NCBI GenBank assembly: GCA_910584045.1
Contig: CAJTYO010000014.1
Coordinates: 1-58,091 of the forward strand
Source: an uncultured Oscillospiraceae bacterium
Lineage (GTDB): Bacteria > Bacillota > Clostridia > Oscillospirales > Oscillospiraceae
DNA: 58,091 nt
Direction: 5' to 3'
Shown here: piece after piece, positions 16,119-24,683 of the stretch
Numbering within the stretch: position 1 is the first letter of the stretch
How the letters are laid out: every line of letters begins with the position of its first letter
Program-made: the position numbers and the translations under genes
Notes under the pieces: generated by a model
The model's database searches: none
The model's input: the letters and a program-made list of their open reading frames with translations, nothing else
What the model was told of the DNA's origin: nothing

Positions 16119-17606
16119 CTACGCGAAGGGGTTCTCCGTAGGATAGGGCAGACTCTTGGGACGGTTGTAGGCGATATCAGCCACGCCCAGGAGCTTGAAC
16201 ACCTCAAACAGCGCCTTGCCGCAGTGACGGAAGGCCACCGCTCCGTGGTGGGGATAGCGCTTCTCAATGAGCACATGACGGTAGAACCGTCCCATCTCCG
16301 GGATGGCGAACACACCGATGCCGCCAAAGGATCGAGTCTTCACCGGCAGCACCTCGCCCTGGGCGATGTAGGCCCGGAGCGCTCCCTCGCTGTCGCACTG
16401 GAGGCGGTAGAAGGTGATATCTCCGGCGGCGATGTCCCCCTCCAGGGTGCCCCGGGTGAAGTCGGGCTCGCTGTCCTTGGGTTCCAGCAGGCGGTGCTGG
16501 ATCAGCTGGTACTTCACCGCCCGGTCGGCGCACAGCTTGCAGCTGGGGGTATTGCCGCAGTGGAAGCCCATGAAGGTGTCGGTAAGGGTGTAATCAAACC
16601 TGCCATGGATGTCCTCCTCATAGAGGGAGGCGGGCACAGAGTTGTTGATATCCAGCAGGGTCACCGTGTCGCCGGAGACGCACATGCCGATATATTCAGA
16701 GAGAGCCCCGTAGATATCCACCTCGCAGGACACCGGGATGCCCCGGCTGGCCAGGCGGGAGTTGACGTAGCAGGGCTCAAAGCCGAAGGCCTCCGGAAAG
16801 GCGGGCCAGCACTTGTCGGCGAAGGCCACGTATTGCCGGCTTCCCCTGTGAGCCTCGGCCCAGTCCAGCAGAGTCAACTCCAGCTGCGCCATGCGTTCGC
16901 TCATATCGGGGTAGTAGCAGCCCTGGCCCATCTCCCTGGCCATATCCTCACAGACGGCGGGGATGCGGGGGTCGTTGGCATGAGCCTTATAGGCCACCAG
17001 CAGATCCAGCTCGGAGTTCTCCTCGATCTCCACACCGATCTCATACAGACCCCTGATGGGGGCGTTGCAGGCAAAGAAATCCTGGGGCCTGGGACCAAAG
17101 GTGATGATCTTCAGACCGCTCAGACCGATGAGAGTACGGGCGATAGGCACAAACTCCCCGATCATTTTCGCCACGTCCTGGGCCGTACCCACGGGGTACT
17201 CGGGGATAAAAGCCTTCAGATGGCGCATACCCAGGTTGTAGGAGCAGTTGAGCATTCCACAGTAGGCGTCGCCCCGGCCATTAATAAGGTCGCCGTCCCC
17301 CTCGGCGGCGGCGGCGTACATGCAGGGGCCGCCGAAGTTCTTGGCGATGAGTGTCTCCGGGGTCTCCGGGCCGAAGTTGCCCAGGAACACCACCAGGGCG
17401 TTGCAGCCTGCGGCCTTCACATCGGCCACCGCTTTCAGCATATCCTGCTCGTTCTCCACGGTGACGGGGCACTCGTATACTTGGGTGCCCTGCTCCCGGC
17501 AGGCGGCCGCCACAGCGGCGCGGCGGCGCTCGGACAGGGAGATGATGAAGCAATCTCGGCTGACAGCGATGACGCCCAGCTTTACCTCGGGAATATTGGT
17601 CAGCAT
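16119..17606 (-). CDS. L-fucose/L-arabinose isomerase-family protein (COG2407)
   Basis: 495 aa; third gene of a pentose operon. The frame shows the fucose-isomerase-like fold pattern: an N-terminal Rossmann-like region (VKLGVIAVSRDCF, CNALVVFLGNFGPETP), GLKIITFGPRPQDFFACNAPIRGLYE, and a C-terminal GxHCGNTPSCKL region with HHGAVAFRHCGKALFEV. The family interconverts aldoses and ketoses. No classical xylA is in the cluster, so this enzyme may supply the ketose for the adjacent xylulokinase; substrate (xylose, arabinose or another pentose) is inference. The start at 17606 has AAGGAG eight bases upstream. Confidence 0.8.
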   Translation of the reverse strand: MLTNIPEVKLGVIAVSRDCFIISLSERRRAAVAAACREQGTQVYECPVTVENEQDMLKAVADVKAAGCNALVVFLGNFGPETPETLIAKNFGGPCMYAAAAEGDGDLINGRGDAYCGMLNCSYNLGMRHLKAFIPEYPVGTAQDVAKMIGEFVPIARTLIGLSGLKIITFGPRPQDFFACNAPIRGLYEIGVEIEENSELDLLVAYKAHANDPRIPAVCEDMAREMGQGCYYPDMSERMAQLELTLLDWAEAHRGSRQYVAFADKCWPAFPEAFGFEPCYVNSRLASRGIPVSCEVDIYGALSEYIGMCVSGDTVTLLDINNSVPASLYEEDIHGRFDYTLTDTFMGFHCGNTPSCKLCADRAVKYQLIQHRLLEPKDSEPDFTRGTLEGDIAAGDITFYRLQCDSEGALRAYIAQGEVLPVKTRSFGGIGVFAIPEMGRFYRHVLIEKRYPHHGAVAFRHCGKALFEVFKLLGVADIAYNRPKSLPYPTENPFA

Positions 17607-17634
17607 AGTGGGTTCTCCTTCCAGATTCAATATT

Positions 17635-19119
17635 TTATTTGCAGCTGTTGATGCTGGGGAATACTTCCTTTAAGGCAGGATAGAGCTTTTTGAAGATCTG
17701 ATACCGCCCCTCGTACCGTGCGGCCAGCGCCGGGTCCGGCTCCACCGTTCCGGCAGTGCGTACCAGCATCCGGCAGGCGTCCTCCACCGAGGAGTACAGC
17801 CCACAGGCCGCCATGGCCAACAGGGCCCCGCCCACGCCCGGGCCCTGCTCAGACGCGGGAACCTCCAGACAGACATTCAGCACATTGGCCACAATTGTCC
17901 TCCACAAATCGCTCCTGGCACCTCCGCCGCAGATCTTACTGCGCCGGACGTCGACGCCCAAGGCCCTGGCCACCTCCAGGCTGTCCCGGATGGCGAAGGC
18001 CACCCCCTCCAAAACGGCCTGGAGCATATCCGCCCGGGAGGTATCCATAGTCAGCCCGACAAAAGCTCCCCGGGCGTTGGTGTCGTTGACAGGAGACCGC
18101 TCCCCCATGAGGTATGGCAGGAAGAACACGCGGTTCCTCCCCAGCCTGTCGAGGGAAATGTCCGCCTGCTCCCCAGCGTAGTCCTTGGTTTTCAGTATGT
18201 CCTCCATCAGCCACTTGTTGCAGCTGGCGGCGGAGAGCATACAGCCCATAAGGTGGTAGCGCCCGTCGGCGTGGGCAAAGGCGTGGAGGGCGTTGTGGGG
18301 GTCCACGCCGAAGCGCTCGCTGGAGATGAACACCGTGCCGGAGGTACCCAGGGAGATGTTGCAAGCCCCCTCCCCCACTGTCCCCGTTCCCACGGCGGCG
18401 GCGGCGTTGTCCCCCGCTCCGGCGCAGACAATCACCGTCTCCGGCAGACCCAGCCGCCGTGCGGCTTCCGGCGTGAGCTGTCCAACCGGCTCATAGCTCT
18501 CGAAAAGCCGGGGCATCTGCTCCTCCCTCACCCCGCAGAGCTCCAACATCTCTTCAGACCAGCGGCGGTGCTCCACGTCCAGCAGGAGAGTCCCGCTGGC
18601 GTCGGAGCAGTCGGTGCAGTGTACGCCGGTGAGGCGGTAATTGATGTAGTCCTTGGGCAGCATGATCTTCTCAATCCGTCCAAAGAGCCCCGGTTCATTC
18701 TCCCGCATCCACAGCAGCTTGGGCGCAGTGAAGCCGGCAAAGGCGATGTTGGCGGTACGGCGGCTCAGCTCCTCCCGGCCCACCGTTTCGTTGAGGTACT
18801 CCACCTCCTTCGCGGTGCGTCCGTCGTTCCACAGAATGGCCGGACGGATCACCCTGTCGTCCCTGTCCAAAACCACCAGACCGTGCATCTGCCCACCGCA
18901 GCCGATGCCCGCCACCTGTCCGGCGTCAAAGCCCTCCATCAGCTGGGGTATGCCCTCCATCACCGCCCGCAGCCAGTCCTCCGGGTCCTGCTGGCTCCAG
19001 CCGGGCTGGGGGAACTCCAGGGGATACTCCCTTGATATGACATTGTGAATGACGCCCTCGCCATCCAGCAGCAGCAGCTTGACAGCAGAGGTACCCAGAT
19101 CAATACCTATGTACAGCAT
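17635..19119 (-). CDS. xylB: Xylulokinase (FGGY family)
   Basis: Phosphorylates D-xylulose to xylulose 5-phosphate for the pentose phosphate pathway, 494 aa. The N-terminal phosphate motif MLYIGIDLGTSAVKLLLLD is classic for XylB, followed by PGWSQQDPEDW and GCGGQMHGLVVLD; the C-terminal ATPase half has CAGAGDNAAAAVGTG and the FGGY-like GGGARSDLWRTIVANVL. Full length. Fifteen bases after the GH3 gene and 28 before the isomerase, so the three are one operon. Confidence 0.93.
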   Translation of the reverse strand: MLYIGIDLGTSAVKLLLLDGEGVIHNVISREYPLEFPQPGWSQQDPEDWLRAVMEGIPQLMEGFDAGQVAGIGCGGQMHGLVVLDRDDRVIRPAILWNDGRTAKEVEYLNETVGREELSRRTANIAFAGFTAPKLLWMRENEPGLFGRIEKIMLPKDYINYRLTGVHCTDCSDASGTLLLDVEHRRWSEEMLELCGVREEQMPRLFESYEPVGQLTPEAARRLGLPETVIVCAGAGDNAAAAVGTGTVGEGACNISLGTSGTVFISSERFGVDPHNALHAFAHADGRYHLMGCMLSAASCNKWLMEDILKTKDYAGEQADISLDRLGRNRVFFLPYLMGERSPVNDTNARGAFVGLTMDTSRADMLQAVLEGVAFAIRDSLEVARALGVDVRRSKICGGGARSDLWRTIVANVLNVCLEVPASEQGPGVGGALLAMAACGLYSSVEDACRMLVRTAGTVEPDPALAARYEGRYQIFKKLYPALKEVFPSINSCK

Positions 19120-19134
19120 ACGGCTTCCTCCTTT

Positions 19135-21219
19135 TTACTTGATGCGGACAGATGCAGCCCTCTTGCCGGACAAACGCTCAGTGCGGGCATCGGGCTGCCC
19201 GGTGTGGGCGTACAGCGTCCAGCTGCCGCTCCCCGGGACCCGCTCGCCGGCGGCGTTGACCACCGTGAAGGCCCTGGGATCAACGGCAATCTCCACCGTC
19301 CGCCGTCCCCCCGCTTCCAGCGCCAGGCGTTGGAAGCCGCACAGCACCGGATTGACCGGCGCGTCGGGGGACAGCATATCCCGCAGATACAGCTCCACCA
19401 CCTCCTCCGTATCCCGGCTCCCCCGGTTCTCCACAGTCACACGGGCAGACCTGCGGCCCTCAGCGGAGACGTCCGTAACCACCACGTCGCCATAGGTCAG
19501 TCCATAGCCAAAGGGGTACAGGGGCTCCCCCCGGTAGTAGCGGTAGGTGCGATTGGTCATGGCGTAATCCGTGAAGGCCGGCAGCTCTGAGAGAGCCTCG
19601 TTGCGGTAGAAGGTCACCGGCAGCTTACCGGAGGGAGACACTCGACCGAAGAGCAGATCGGCCACAGCTCTGCCTCCTCCCGCCCCAGGATACCAGGCCA
19701 GCAGCACCGCACCGGCCCCTTCCTCCGCCTCGCTCAGGTCGATGGCACTACCAGCCAGCAGGACCACCGCTGTTGGTCTGCCCACCGCCAGCACCCGACT
19801 GAGGAGCTCCCTCTGGGGTGCGGGCAGCAGCAGGTCCGGCTTGTCCCCGGAGCCCGCCGCATTGGAGGGATCCATCTCCTCCCCCTCCAGCGTCTCGTCC
19901 AGTCCCAGCACAAGTACCACCGTTTCGCTGCGCCGGGCAACGGCCACGGCCTCCGCCAGCCGGTCTCCAGGCTGACCCAGATCCTCCACCCGGTCCCGCC
20001 ACAGCCCGCAGCCCTCGGCGTACAGTACCCGGCCCGCCGCCGCATCCTGAATGCCCTCCAAAATGGTGATATAGCGGGAGGCGGTGCCGTAGTAGTTGCC
20101 CACCAGGGCGGCCCGGCTGTTGGCGTTGGGGCCGATGACGCCGATGACGCTGGCGCTCGCCGGGTCCAGCGGCAGCAGGCCGTCGTTCTTCAGCAGCACA
20201 CAGGACTTCTGCGCCGCCTCCCGGGCCAGTGACAGATGTGCTTCACACTCCACTGTTTCATAGGGGATGGCGTCAAACTCGCTCCCCTCGCCCATGATGC
20301 CCAGGCGAAAGCGGGTGGTGAACAGCCGCTCTGCGGCGGCGGTGATCTCCTCCTCGGTCACCAATCCCTCCCGCAGAGCCCGCAGGATGCAGCGGTAGCT
20401 GTCCCCACAGTTCAGATCGCAGCCCATTTTCAGGGCCAGTGCCACCGACTGGGTGGGCGTATCGGTCACCATGTGGCTCTCATGGAAATCCCGAATGGCC
20501 CAGCAGTCGGACACCACGTGTCCTTCAAAGCCCCACTCCCCCCGCAGTTTATCCACCAGCAGCGCCCTGCTGCCGCAGCACGGTTCGCCGTTGGTGCGGT
20601 TGTAGGCCCCCATTACCGCCTCCACCCCCGCCTCCACACAGGCGGCAAAAGCCGGCAGATAGGTCTCCTCCATATCTTTCGGCGAGGCCTCGGCATTGAA
20701 GCGGTGGCGCAGGTCCTCCGGACCGCTGTGGACGGCGAAATGCTTGGCACAGGCGGCGGCCTTCAGGGTCTCCCCCCTGCCCTGGAGCCCTCGGACGTAG
20801 GCCGCACCCATACGGGCGGTCAGGAAGGGATCCTCGCCGTAGGTCTCGTGGCCCCGTCCCCAGCGGGGATCCCGGAAGATGTTGACATTGGGGGACCAGT
20901 AGGTCAGGCCCTTGTAGATGTCCCGGTCCCCCTCCGCAGTCAGGGCATTGTACTTGGCCCGCCCCTCCGCGGAGGCCGCGCCGCCCAGCCGCTCCAACAG
21001 CACCTCGTCAAACATGGCGGCCAGCCCGATGGCCTGGGGAAAGCTGGTGGCCGTGCCCGCCCGTGCCACACCGTGAAGCGCCTCGTTCCACCAGTTGTAA
21101 GCGTTCACACCCAGCCGCGGGATGGCCGGCGCGTCATAGCGCAGCTGTCCCGCCTTCTCCTCCAGGGTCATCCGTGCCACCAGTTCCCTGGCTCGCCGCC
21201 TGGCTTCCGCTCGGTCCAT
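19135..21219 (-). CDS. GH3 glycosidase, probable beta-xylosidase/alpha-L-arabinofuranosidase
   Basis: 694 aa with no signal peptide, so it should act on imported oligosaccharides in the cytoplasm. The GH3 N-terminal barrel reads WWNEALHGVARAG, FPQAIGLAAMFD, SPNVNIFRDPRWGRGHETYGEDP, KHFAVHSGPE and the nucleophile motif VVSDCWAIRD. The second alpha/beta domain (about 350-540) and a C-terminal fibronectin-III-like domain (FGYGLTYGDV onward) complete the usual order. WWNEALHG and the xylulokinase neighbour support xylosidase/arabinofuranosidase rather than glucosidase activity. The start at 21219 has AAAGGAG seven bases upstream. Confidence 0.88.
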   Translation of the reverse strand: MDRAEARRRARELVARMTLEEKAGQLRYDAPAIPRLGVNAYNWWNEALHGVARAGTATSFPQAIGLAAMFDEVLLERLGGAASAEGRAKYNALTAEGDRDIYKGLTYWSPNVNIFRDPRWGRGHETYGEDPFLTARMGAAYVRGLQGRGETLKAAACAKHFAVHSGPEDLRHRFNAEASPKDMEETYLPAFAACVEAGVEAVMGAYNRTNGEPCCGSRALLVDKLRGEWGFEGHVVSDCWAIRDFHESHMVTDTPTQSVALALKMGCDLNCGDSYRCILRALREGLVTEEEITAAAERLFTTRFRLGIMGEGSEFDAIPYETVECEAHLSLAREAAQKSCVLLKNDGLLPLDPASASVIGVIGPNANSRAALVGNYYGTASRYITILEGIQDAAAGRVLYAEGCGLWRDRVEDLGQPGDRLAEAVAVARRSETVVLVLGLDETLEGEEMDPSNAAGSGDKPDLLLPAPQRELLSRVLAVGRPTAVVLLAGSAIDLSEAEEGAGAVLLAWYPGAGGGRAVADLLFGRVSPSGKLPVTFYRNEALSELPAFTDYAMTNRTYRYYRGEPLYPFGYGLTYGDVVVTDVSAEGRRSARVTVENRGSRDTEEVVELYLRDMLSPDAPVNPVLCGFQRLALEAGGRRTVEIAVDPRAFTVVNAAGERVPGSGSWTLYAHTGQPDARTERLSGKRAASVRIK

Positions 21220-21270
21220 ATGTATGCTCCTTTCCACGCGGGTGTGGGTATTGTTCACTCGGTTTTCTTT

Positions 21271-21287
21271 TATAAGATAATTTTATA
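21271..21287. promoter_or_regulatory. Candidate ROK-repressor operator, copy 1
   Basis: TATAAGATAATTTTATA, 52 bases upstream of the GH3 start. Its reverse complement matches the element at 21399-21417 except for a two-base insertion there. It overlaps the run TTTTATAAAA. Confidence 0.5.
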
Positions 21288-21398
21288 AAATATAGCATCA
21301 GATGTCAAGAGTTTTTCTTCTTTCGTCAATTTTTTACCATCAACAAGCAGTTTATTTGTCGTTTTTATCAGAAGATACTCCATCTTCTTTTCTAATTA

Positions 21399-21417
21399 TA
21401 TAAAATTATATCTTATA
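21399..21417. promoter_or_regulatory. Candidate ROK-repressor operator, copy 2
   Basis: TATAAAATTATATCTTATA, inverted relative to copy 1, about 46 bases upstream of the ROK -35. Two related sites facing the two divergent genes fit control of both by the ROK protein. Confidence 0.5.
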
Positions 21418-21462
21418 GCTTTACATTTCTTTCCTTTTGCCGCTGCAATTCAACAGATTTAG

Positions 21463-21490
21463 TTGACAGAAAGCGCCGTTATGGTAAAAT
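21463..21490 (+). promoter_or_regulatory. Promoter of the ROK gene
   Basis: TTGACA (21463-21468), 16-base spacer, TAAAAT (21485-21490), 37 bases before the start codon. Confidence 0.75.
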
Positions 21491-21526
21491 GTAGCCAGAC
21501 ACTTTATCAAAAGGGGGACGAAGTCC

Positions 21527-22651
21527 ATGGAGCAAAGTGCCAACAGCCGTCGGAGCAGGACCCGAAGCAGCCTGTATAACTGCCTGTACCGCTCCCAGAG
21601 CTTCTGCTCCCGGCAGACCTTGGCCCAGTCTCTGGGCCTGAGCCTGCCCACTGTATACCAGAATCTGGCGGAGCTGATGGAGGCGGGGCTGGTAGAGGAC
21701 TCCACGGAGCGGCAGGCCACCGGCGGCCGACGGGCCGGCGGACTGCGCATCGTTCCCGACGCCCGGATCGCCGTAGGCGTGTATCTGACAGCGAGCAGTC
21801 TGCGCCTGGCGGCGGCGGACTTGCGTCTGCGGGAGCTGGCCTATCGGGAGCTGCCCCTCCCCGACGGCGCGTCTCTCTCCGAACTGGGCAACCTGCTGGC
21901 GGAGGAGCTGGAACGCTTTCTGGACGATCACGGTCTGCCCCGGGAACGACTGCTGGGCGTGGGCGCCGCCCTGCCGGCGGTACTGAGTCCGGATAACCGG
22001 CGTATCGCCTCCGCCCCCACCCTCTCCCTGGCGGACGCCAGCCCAGAGGAGCTGACGGGCCGTCTTCCCTATCCCGCACGGGTGGAAAATGATGCCTCCT
22101 GCGGCGGCTTCGCTGAGTGCTTCACCCGGAACAGCCGGGGGACCATGGCCTATCTCTCTCTGGAGGACGGCGTAGGAGGTGCGATCCTCATTGACGGCGT
22201 ACCCTATGCCGGCCAGCGGCGGCGCAGTGGGGAGTTCGGACACATGTGCATCGAGCCGGGAGGACTGCGGTGCAGCTGTGGACGGCGGGGCTGTCTGGAG
22301 GCCTACTGCTCTCCCCGCCGGGTCAGGGAGCAGCTGGGCCTATCTCTGGAGGCCTTCTTCGCCGGGACGGAGGGCCGCGATCCGGCCTGCGGCGCACTGT
22401 GGGACAATATGCTGCGGCATCTGGCCCTGGGGATAAACAACATCCATCTGGCCCTGGACTGCGATGTGGTGCTGGGCGGGTCCCTGGCCGAGTACCTTCC
22501 GCCCTACCTGCCCCGTCTGCGGGAGTATGCCGCCGCCGGCGACCCCTTCGATCTCGGGACGGAATACCTGTATCTGAGCACTCTACGCCAGCACACGGTT
22601 CCTCTTGGAGCAGCGCTGCACTTCATCGCTTCTTTTCTCGAGCAAATATAG
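21527..22651 (+). CDS. ROK-family transcriptional repressor (XylR-like)
   Basis: 374 aa. An N-terminal winged helix (LAQSLGLSLPTVYQNLAELMEAGLV) precedes a ROK sugar-kinase-like domain with the zinc motif EFGHMCIEPGG...CSCGRRGCLEAYCS near residues 235-262. Divergent orientation to the xylosidase-xylulokinase operon suggests it senses a pentose and controls that operon, as XylR does in Bacillus. The kinase-type DxGxT phosphate motif is not obvious (VGVYLTASSLRL stands in its place), fitting a sensor rather than an enzyme. Confidence 0.87.
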   Translation: MEQSANSRRSRTRSSLYNCLYRSQSFCSRQTLAQSLGLSLPTVYQNLAELMEAGLVEDSTERQATGGRRAGGLRIVPDARIAVGVYLTASSLRLAAADLRLRELAYRELPLPDGASLSELGNLLAEELERFLDDHGLPRERLLGVGAALPAVLSPDNRRIASAPTLSLADASPEELTGRLPYPARVENDASCGGFAECFTRNSRGTMAYLSLEDGVGGAILIDGVPYAGQRRRSGEFGHMCIEPGGLRCSCGRRGCLEAYCSPRRVREQLGLSLEAFFAGTEGRDPACGALWDNMLRHLALGINNIHLALDCDVVLGGSLAEYLPPYLPRLREYAAAGDPFDLGTEYLYLSTLRQHTVPLGAALHFIASFLEQI

Positions 22652-22652
22652 C

Positions 22653-22689
22653 GTGAGAGGCCCCAGACAGGGCCTCTCACCTTATTTTT
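22653..22689. terminator. Bidirectional intrinsic terminator
   Basis: GTGAGAGGCCC (22653-22663) pairs perfectly with GGGCCTCTCAC (22670-22680), followed on the plus strand by TTATTTTT. It lies between the convergent ROK and aminopeptidase genes. Confidence 0.85.
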
Positions 22690-22690
22690 A

Positions 22691-24076
22691 TCAGTTTTTA
22701 TAGACCGCCGCCATACCCTTGTACGTCATATAGCAGTCCAGCTTGGCCACCACCTCGAAGGGAGCGTGCATGGCCAGCACCGGCACGCCCGCATCCAGGG
22801 TGTCGATGTTTCGGTTGGCCATGTAACAGGCCACGGTGCCGCCGCCGCCGGCGTCCACCTTGCCCAGCTCCGCCATCTGCCAGATAACGCCGTTATCGTC
22901 AAATATCCGGCGGATGTAGGCCACCAGCTCGGCGGACGCGTCGGACGCGCCGCCCTTGCCCCGGCTGCCGGTGTACTTGCACAGACCGACGCCGTAGTTG
23001 AGGAAGGAGGCGTTTCTCTCCTCATACACATCGGCGAAGTTGGGATCGTAGGCCGCCGTCACGTCGGCGGACAGGCAGAAGCTCCTCTCGAGGCAAACCC
23101 GCACCGGAACCCCCTGGCTCTCGCACAGATCCTCCATGAAAGTATCAAAGGCCGCCGTCAGCATCCCGGACACGCCCACGGACCCGATCTCCTCCTTGTC
23201 CGCCAGCACGCAAACCGCCGTCTTCCCCGGAACCTCCTCCAGGTCCAGCAGCGCCTTCAGCGCGGCGTAGCCGCACACCCGGTCGTCGTGTCCGTAGGCC
23301 CCGATCATGCTGGCGTCCAGGCCGACGTCCACGGCGTTGGCGGCGGGCACCGCCTCCAGCTCCGCGGAGATGAAGTCCTCCTCGGTGAAGCCGTACTTCT
23401 CATACAGACGCTTCATCACAGCCAGCTTCACCCGGTCCTTCTCCTCCCCCTCCAGGGGCTCGCTGCCCACCAGCAGATTCAGCTGCTCGCCGGCGATGCC
23501 CTCGGCCAGGGTCTTTTTGCTCTGCTCCGCCCCCAGGTGGGGCAGCAGGTCATTGATAACCAGCTTGGGCTCATCCCCCGCTCCGATGGTCACAGTCACC
23601 GCGCTCCCATCCTTCAGCGCCACCACGCCGTGAAGCTCCAGAGGGATGGTCACCCACTGGTACTTGCGAATGCCGCCATAGTAGTGGGTCTTAAGATAAG
23701 CCAGCTCGTTCTTCTCGTACAAAGGGCTGGGCTTCAGGTCCAGCCGGGGGCTGTCGATGTGGGCGGCAGTGATCTGCGCGCCCTCGGCCAAGGACTTCTC
23801 CCCGATGACCGCCAGCAGCAGCATCTTTCCCCGGTTATCCAGGTATACCTTGTCCCCGGTCTTCAGCTCCATGCCCCGCGCATAGGGACGGAACCCCTTC
23901 TCCTCCGCCAGGCGGATACCCTCCCGGACGCACTCCCGCTCGGTCTTTCCGGCGTTCAAAAACGCCTTGTAGCCCGCACAATAGCGGTCCATAGCCTCCC
24001 GCTCCCCGGCGGGCATCCGGTCATAGCCGTTCTTTTTTTCCTGCAGGACCTTTTCCTTCCACTCCTTCGCTTCCAT
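22691..24076 (-). CDS. M18-family aminopeptidase
   Basis: Zinc aminopeptidase of the aspartyl aminopeptidase type, cytoplasmic, 461 aa. Metal-site motifs are visible: AAHIDSPRLDLKP, VGLDASMIGAYGHDDRVCGYAAL, VCVLADKEEIGSVG with the catalytic Glu pair, and a C-terminal AMHAPFEVVAKLDCY with the last His. The start at 24076 is preceded by AAAGGAG and overlaps the end of coaE by 56 bases in another frame. Last gene of the ten-gene minus-strand run; terminates at the hairpin shared with the ROK gene. Confidence 0.9.
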   Translation of the reverse strand: MEAKEWKEKVLQEKKNGYDRMPAGEREAMDRYCAGYKAFLNAGKTERECVREGIRLAEEKGFRPYARGMELKTGDKVYLDNRGKMLLLAVIGEKSLAEGAQITAAHIDSPRLDLKPSPLYEKNELAYLKTHYYGGIRKYQWVTIPLELHGVVALKDGSAVTVTIGAGDEPKLVINDLLPHLGAEQSKKTLAEGIAGEQLNLLVGSEPLEGEEKDRVKLAVMKRLYEKYGFTEEDFISAELEAVPAANAVDVGLDASMIGAYGHDDRVCGYAALKALLDLEEVPGKTAVCVLADKEEIGSVGVSGMLTAAFDTFMEDLCESQGVPVRVCLERSFCLSADVTAAYDPNFADVYEERNASFLNYGVGLCKYTGSRGKGGASDASAELVAYIRRIFDDNGVIWQMAELGKVDAGGGGTVACYMANRNIDTLDAGVPVLAMHAPFEVVAKLDCYMTYKGMAAVYKN

Positions 24077-24683
24077 TACAAGCCTCTCCTTTATCAATGA
24101 TTTCCAGCAGATTCCGGAAGAACACATCCATCAGCGCCTTGAACGCCTCTCGGTCCTCCTCCCTGTTTTCCAGCAGGAAGGCGCAGTTCTCCCGATACCA
24201 CCCATCCGGCTTCTGGGCTGCGATCCTGGATCGGGCCTGCTCCTCGGTGAGAGTATCCCGTTCCATAATCCGCCTAAGCCGTATGGAGGGAGCGGCCGTC
24301 ACGGCCACCGTGGTCCGGCACAGCGCCCCCATACCGGATTCTACCAGATTGATGGCATCAATAGCAAGTCCTTTTTGTGAACAATCCTGAATTTTTTGTT
24401 CCACTGCTGCGGACACAGCGGGAAAAACGATGTCGTTGAGCTTCGCCAGCTCTCCCTCGTCACCGAAGACCCGCCGGGCCAAGGCACGCCGGTCCAGCTC
24501 ACCGTCCGGCAGGAACACCGGTCCGAAGGCCTCCTCCAGCCTCCGGCGCAGCGCCCCGTCGTTCCGCAGCAGCCAGTAGTACAGCGCGTCGCAGTCCACG
24601 ATCTCGAAGCCCAGCTCCGCCAGAACCTCCAGGGCGGTGGTCTTTCCGGCCCCGGTGGGGCCGGTGATACCGATGACGGTCAC
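24021..24683 (-). CDS. coaE: Dephospho-CoA kinase
   Basis: Last step of coenzyme A synthesis (phosphorylation of dephospho-CoA), 220 aa. A GTG start at 24683 gives VTVIGITGPTGAGKTTALEVL with the P-loop, followed by DCDALYYWLL and LNDIVFPAV. GGGGGAG precedes the GTG, which overlaps the tsaC stop as GTGA. The C-terminus runs about 18 residues past the start of the aminopeptidase gene. Slightly long but otherwise typical. Confidence 0.93.
   Translation of the reverse strand: MTVIGITGPTGAGKTTALEVLAELGFEIVDCDALYYWLLRNDGALRRRLEEAFGPVFLPDGELDRRALARRVFGDEGELAKLNDIVFPAVSAAVEQKIQDCSQKGLAIDAINLVESGMGALCRTTVAVTAAPSIRLRRIMERDTLTEEQARSRIAAQKPDGWYRENCAFLLENREEDREAFKALMDVFFRNLLEIIDKGEACNGSEGVEGKGPAGKKERL

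Larger units (their letters stand above)
21220..21526. other. Divergent regulatory region of the pentose cluster
   Basis: About 307 AT-rich bases between the GH3 gene (minus) and the ROK gene (plus). It contains two inverted copies of a TATAAAATTAT/CTTATA element and the ROK promoter, listed separately. No coding capacity. Confidence 0.75.
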
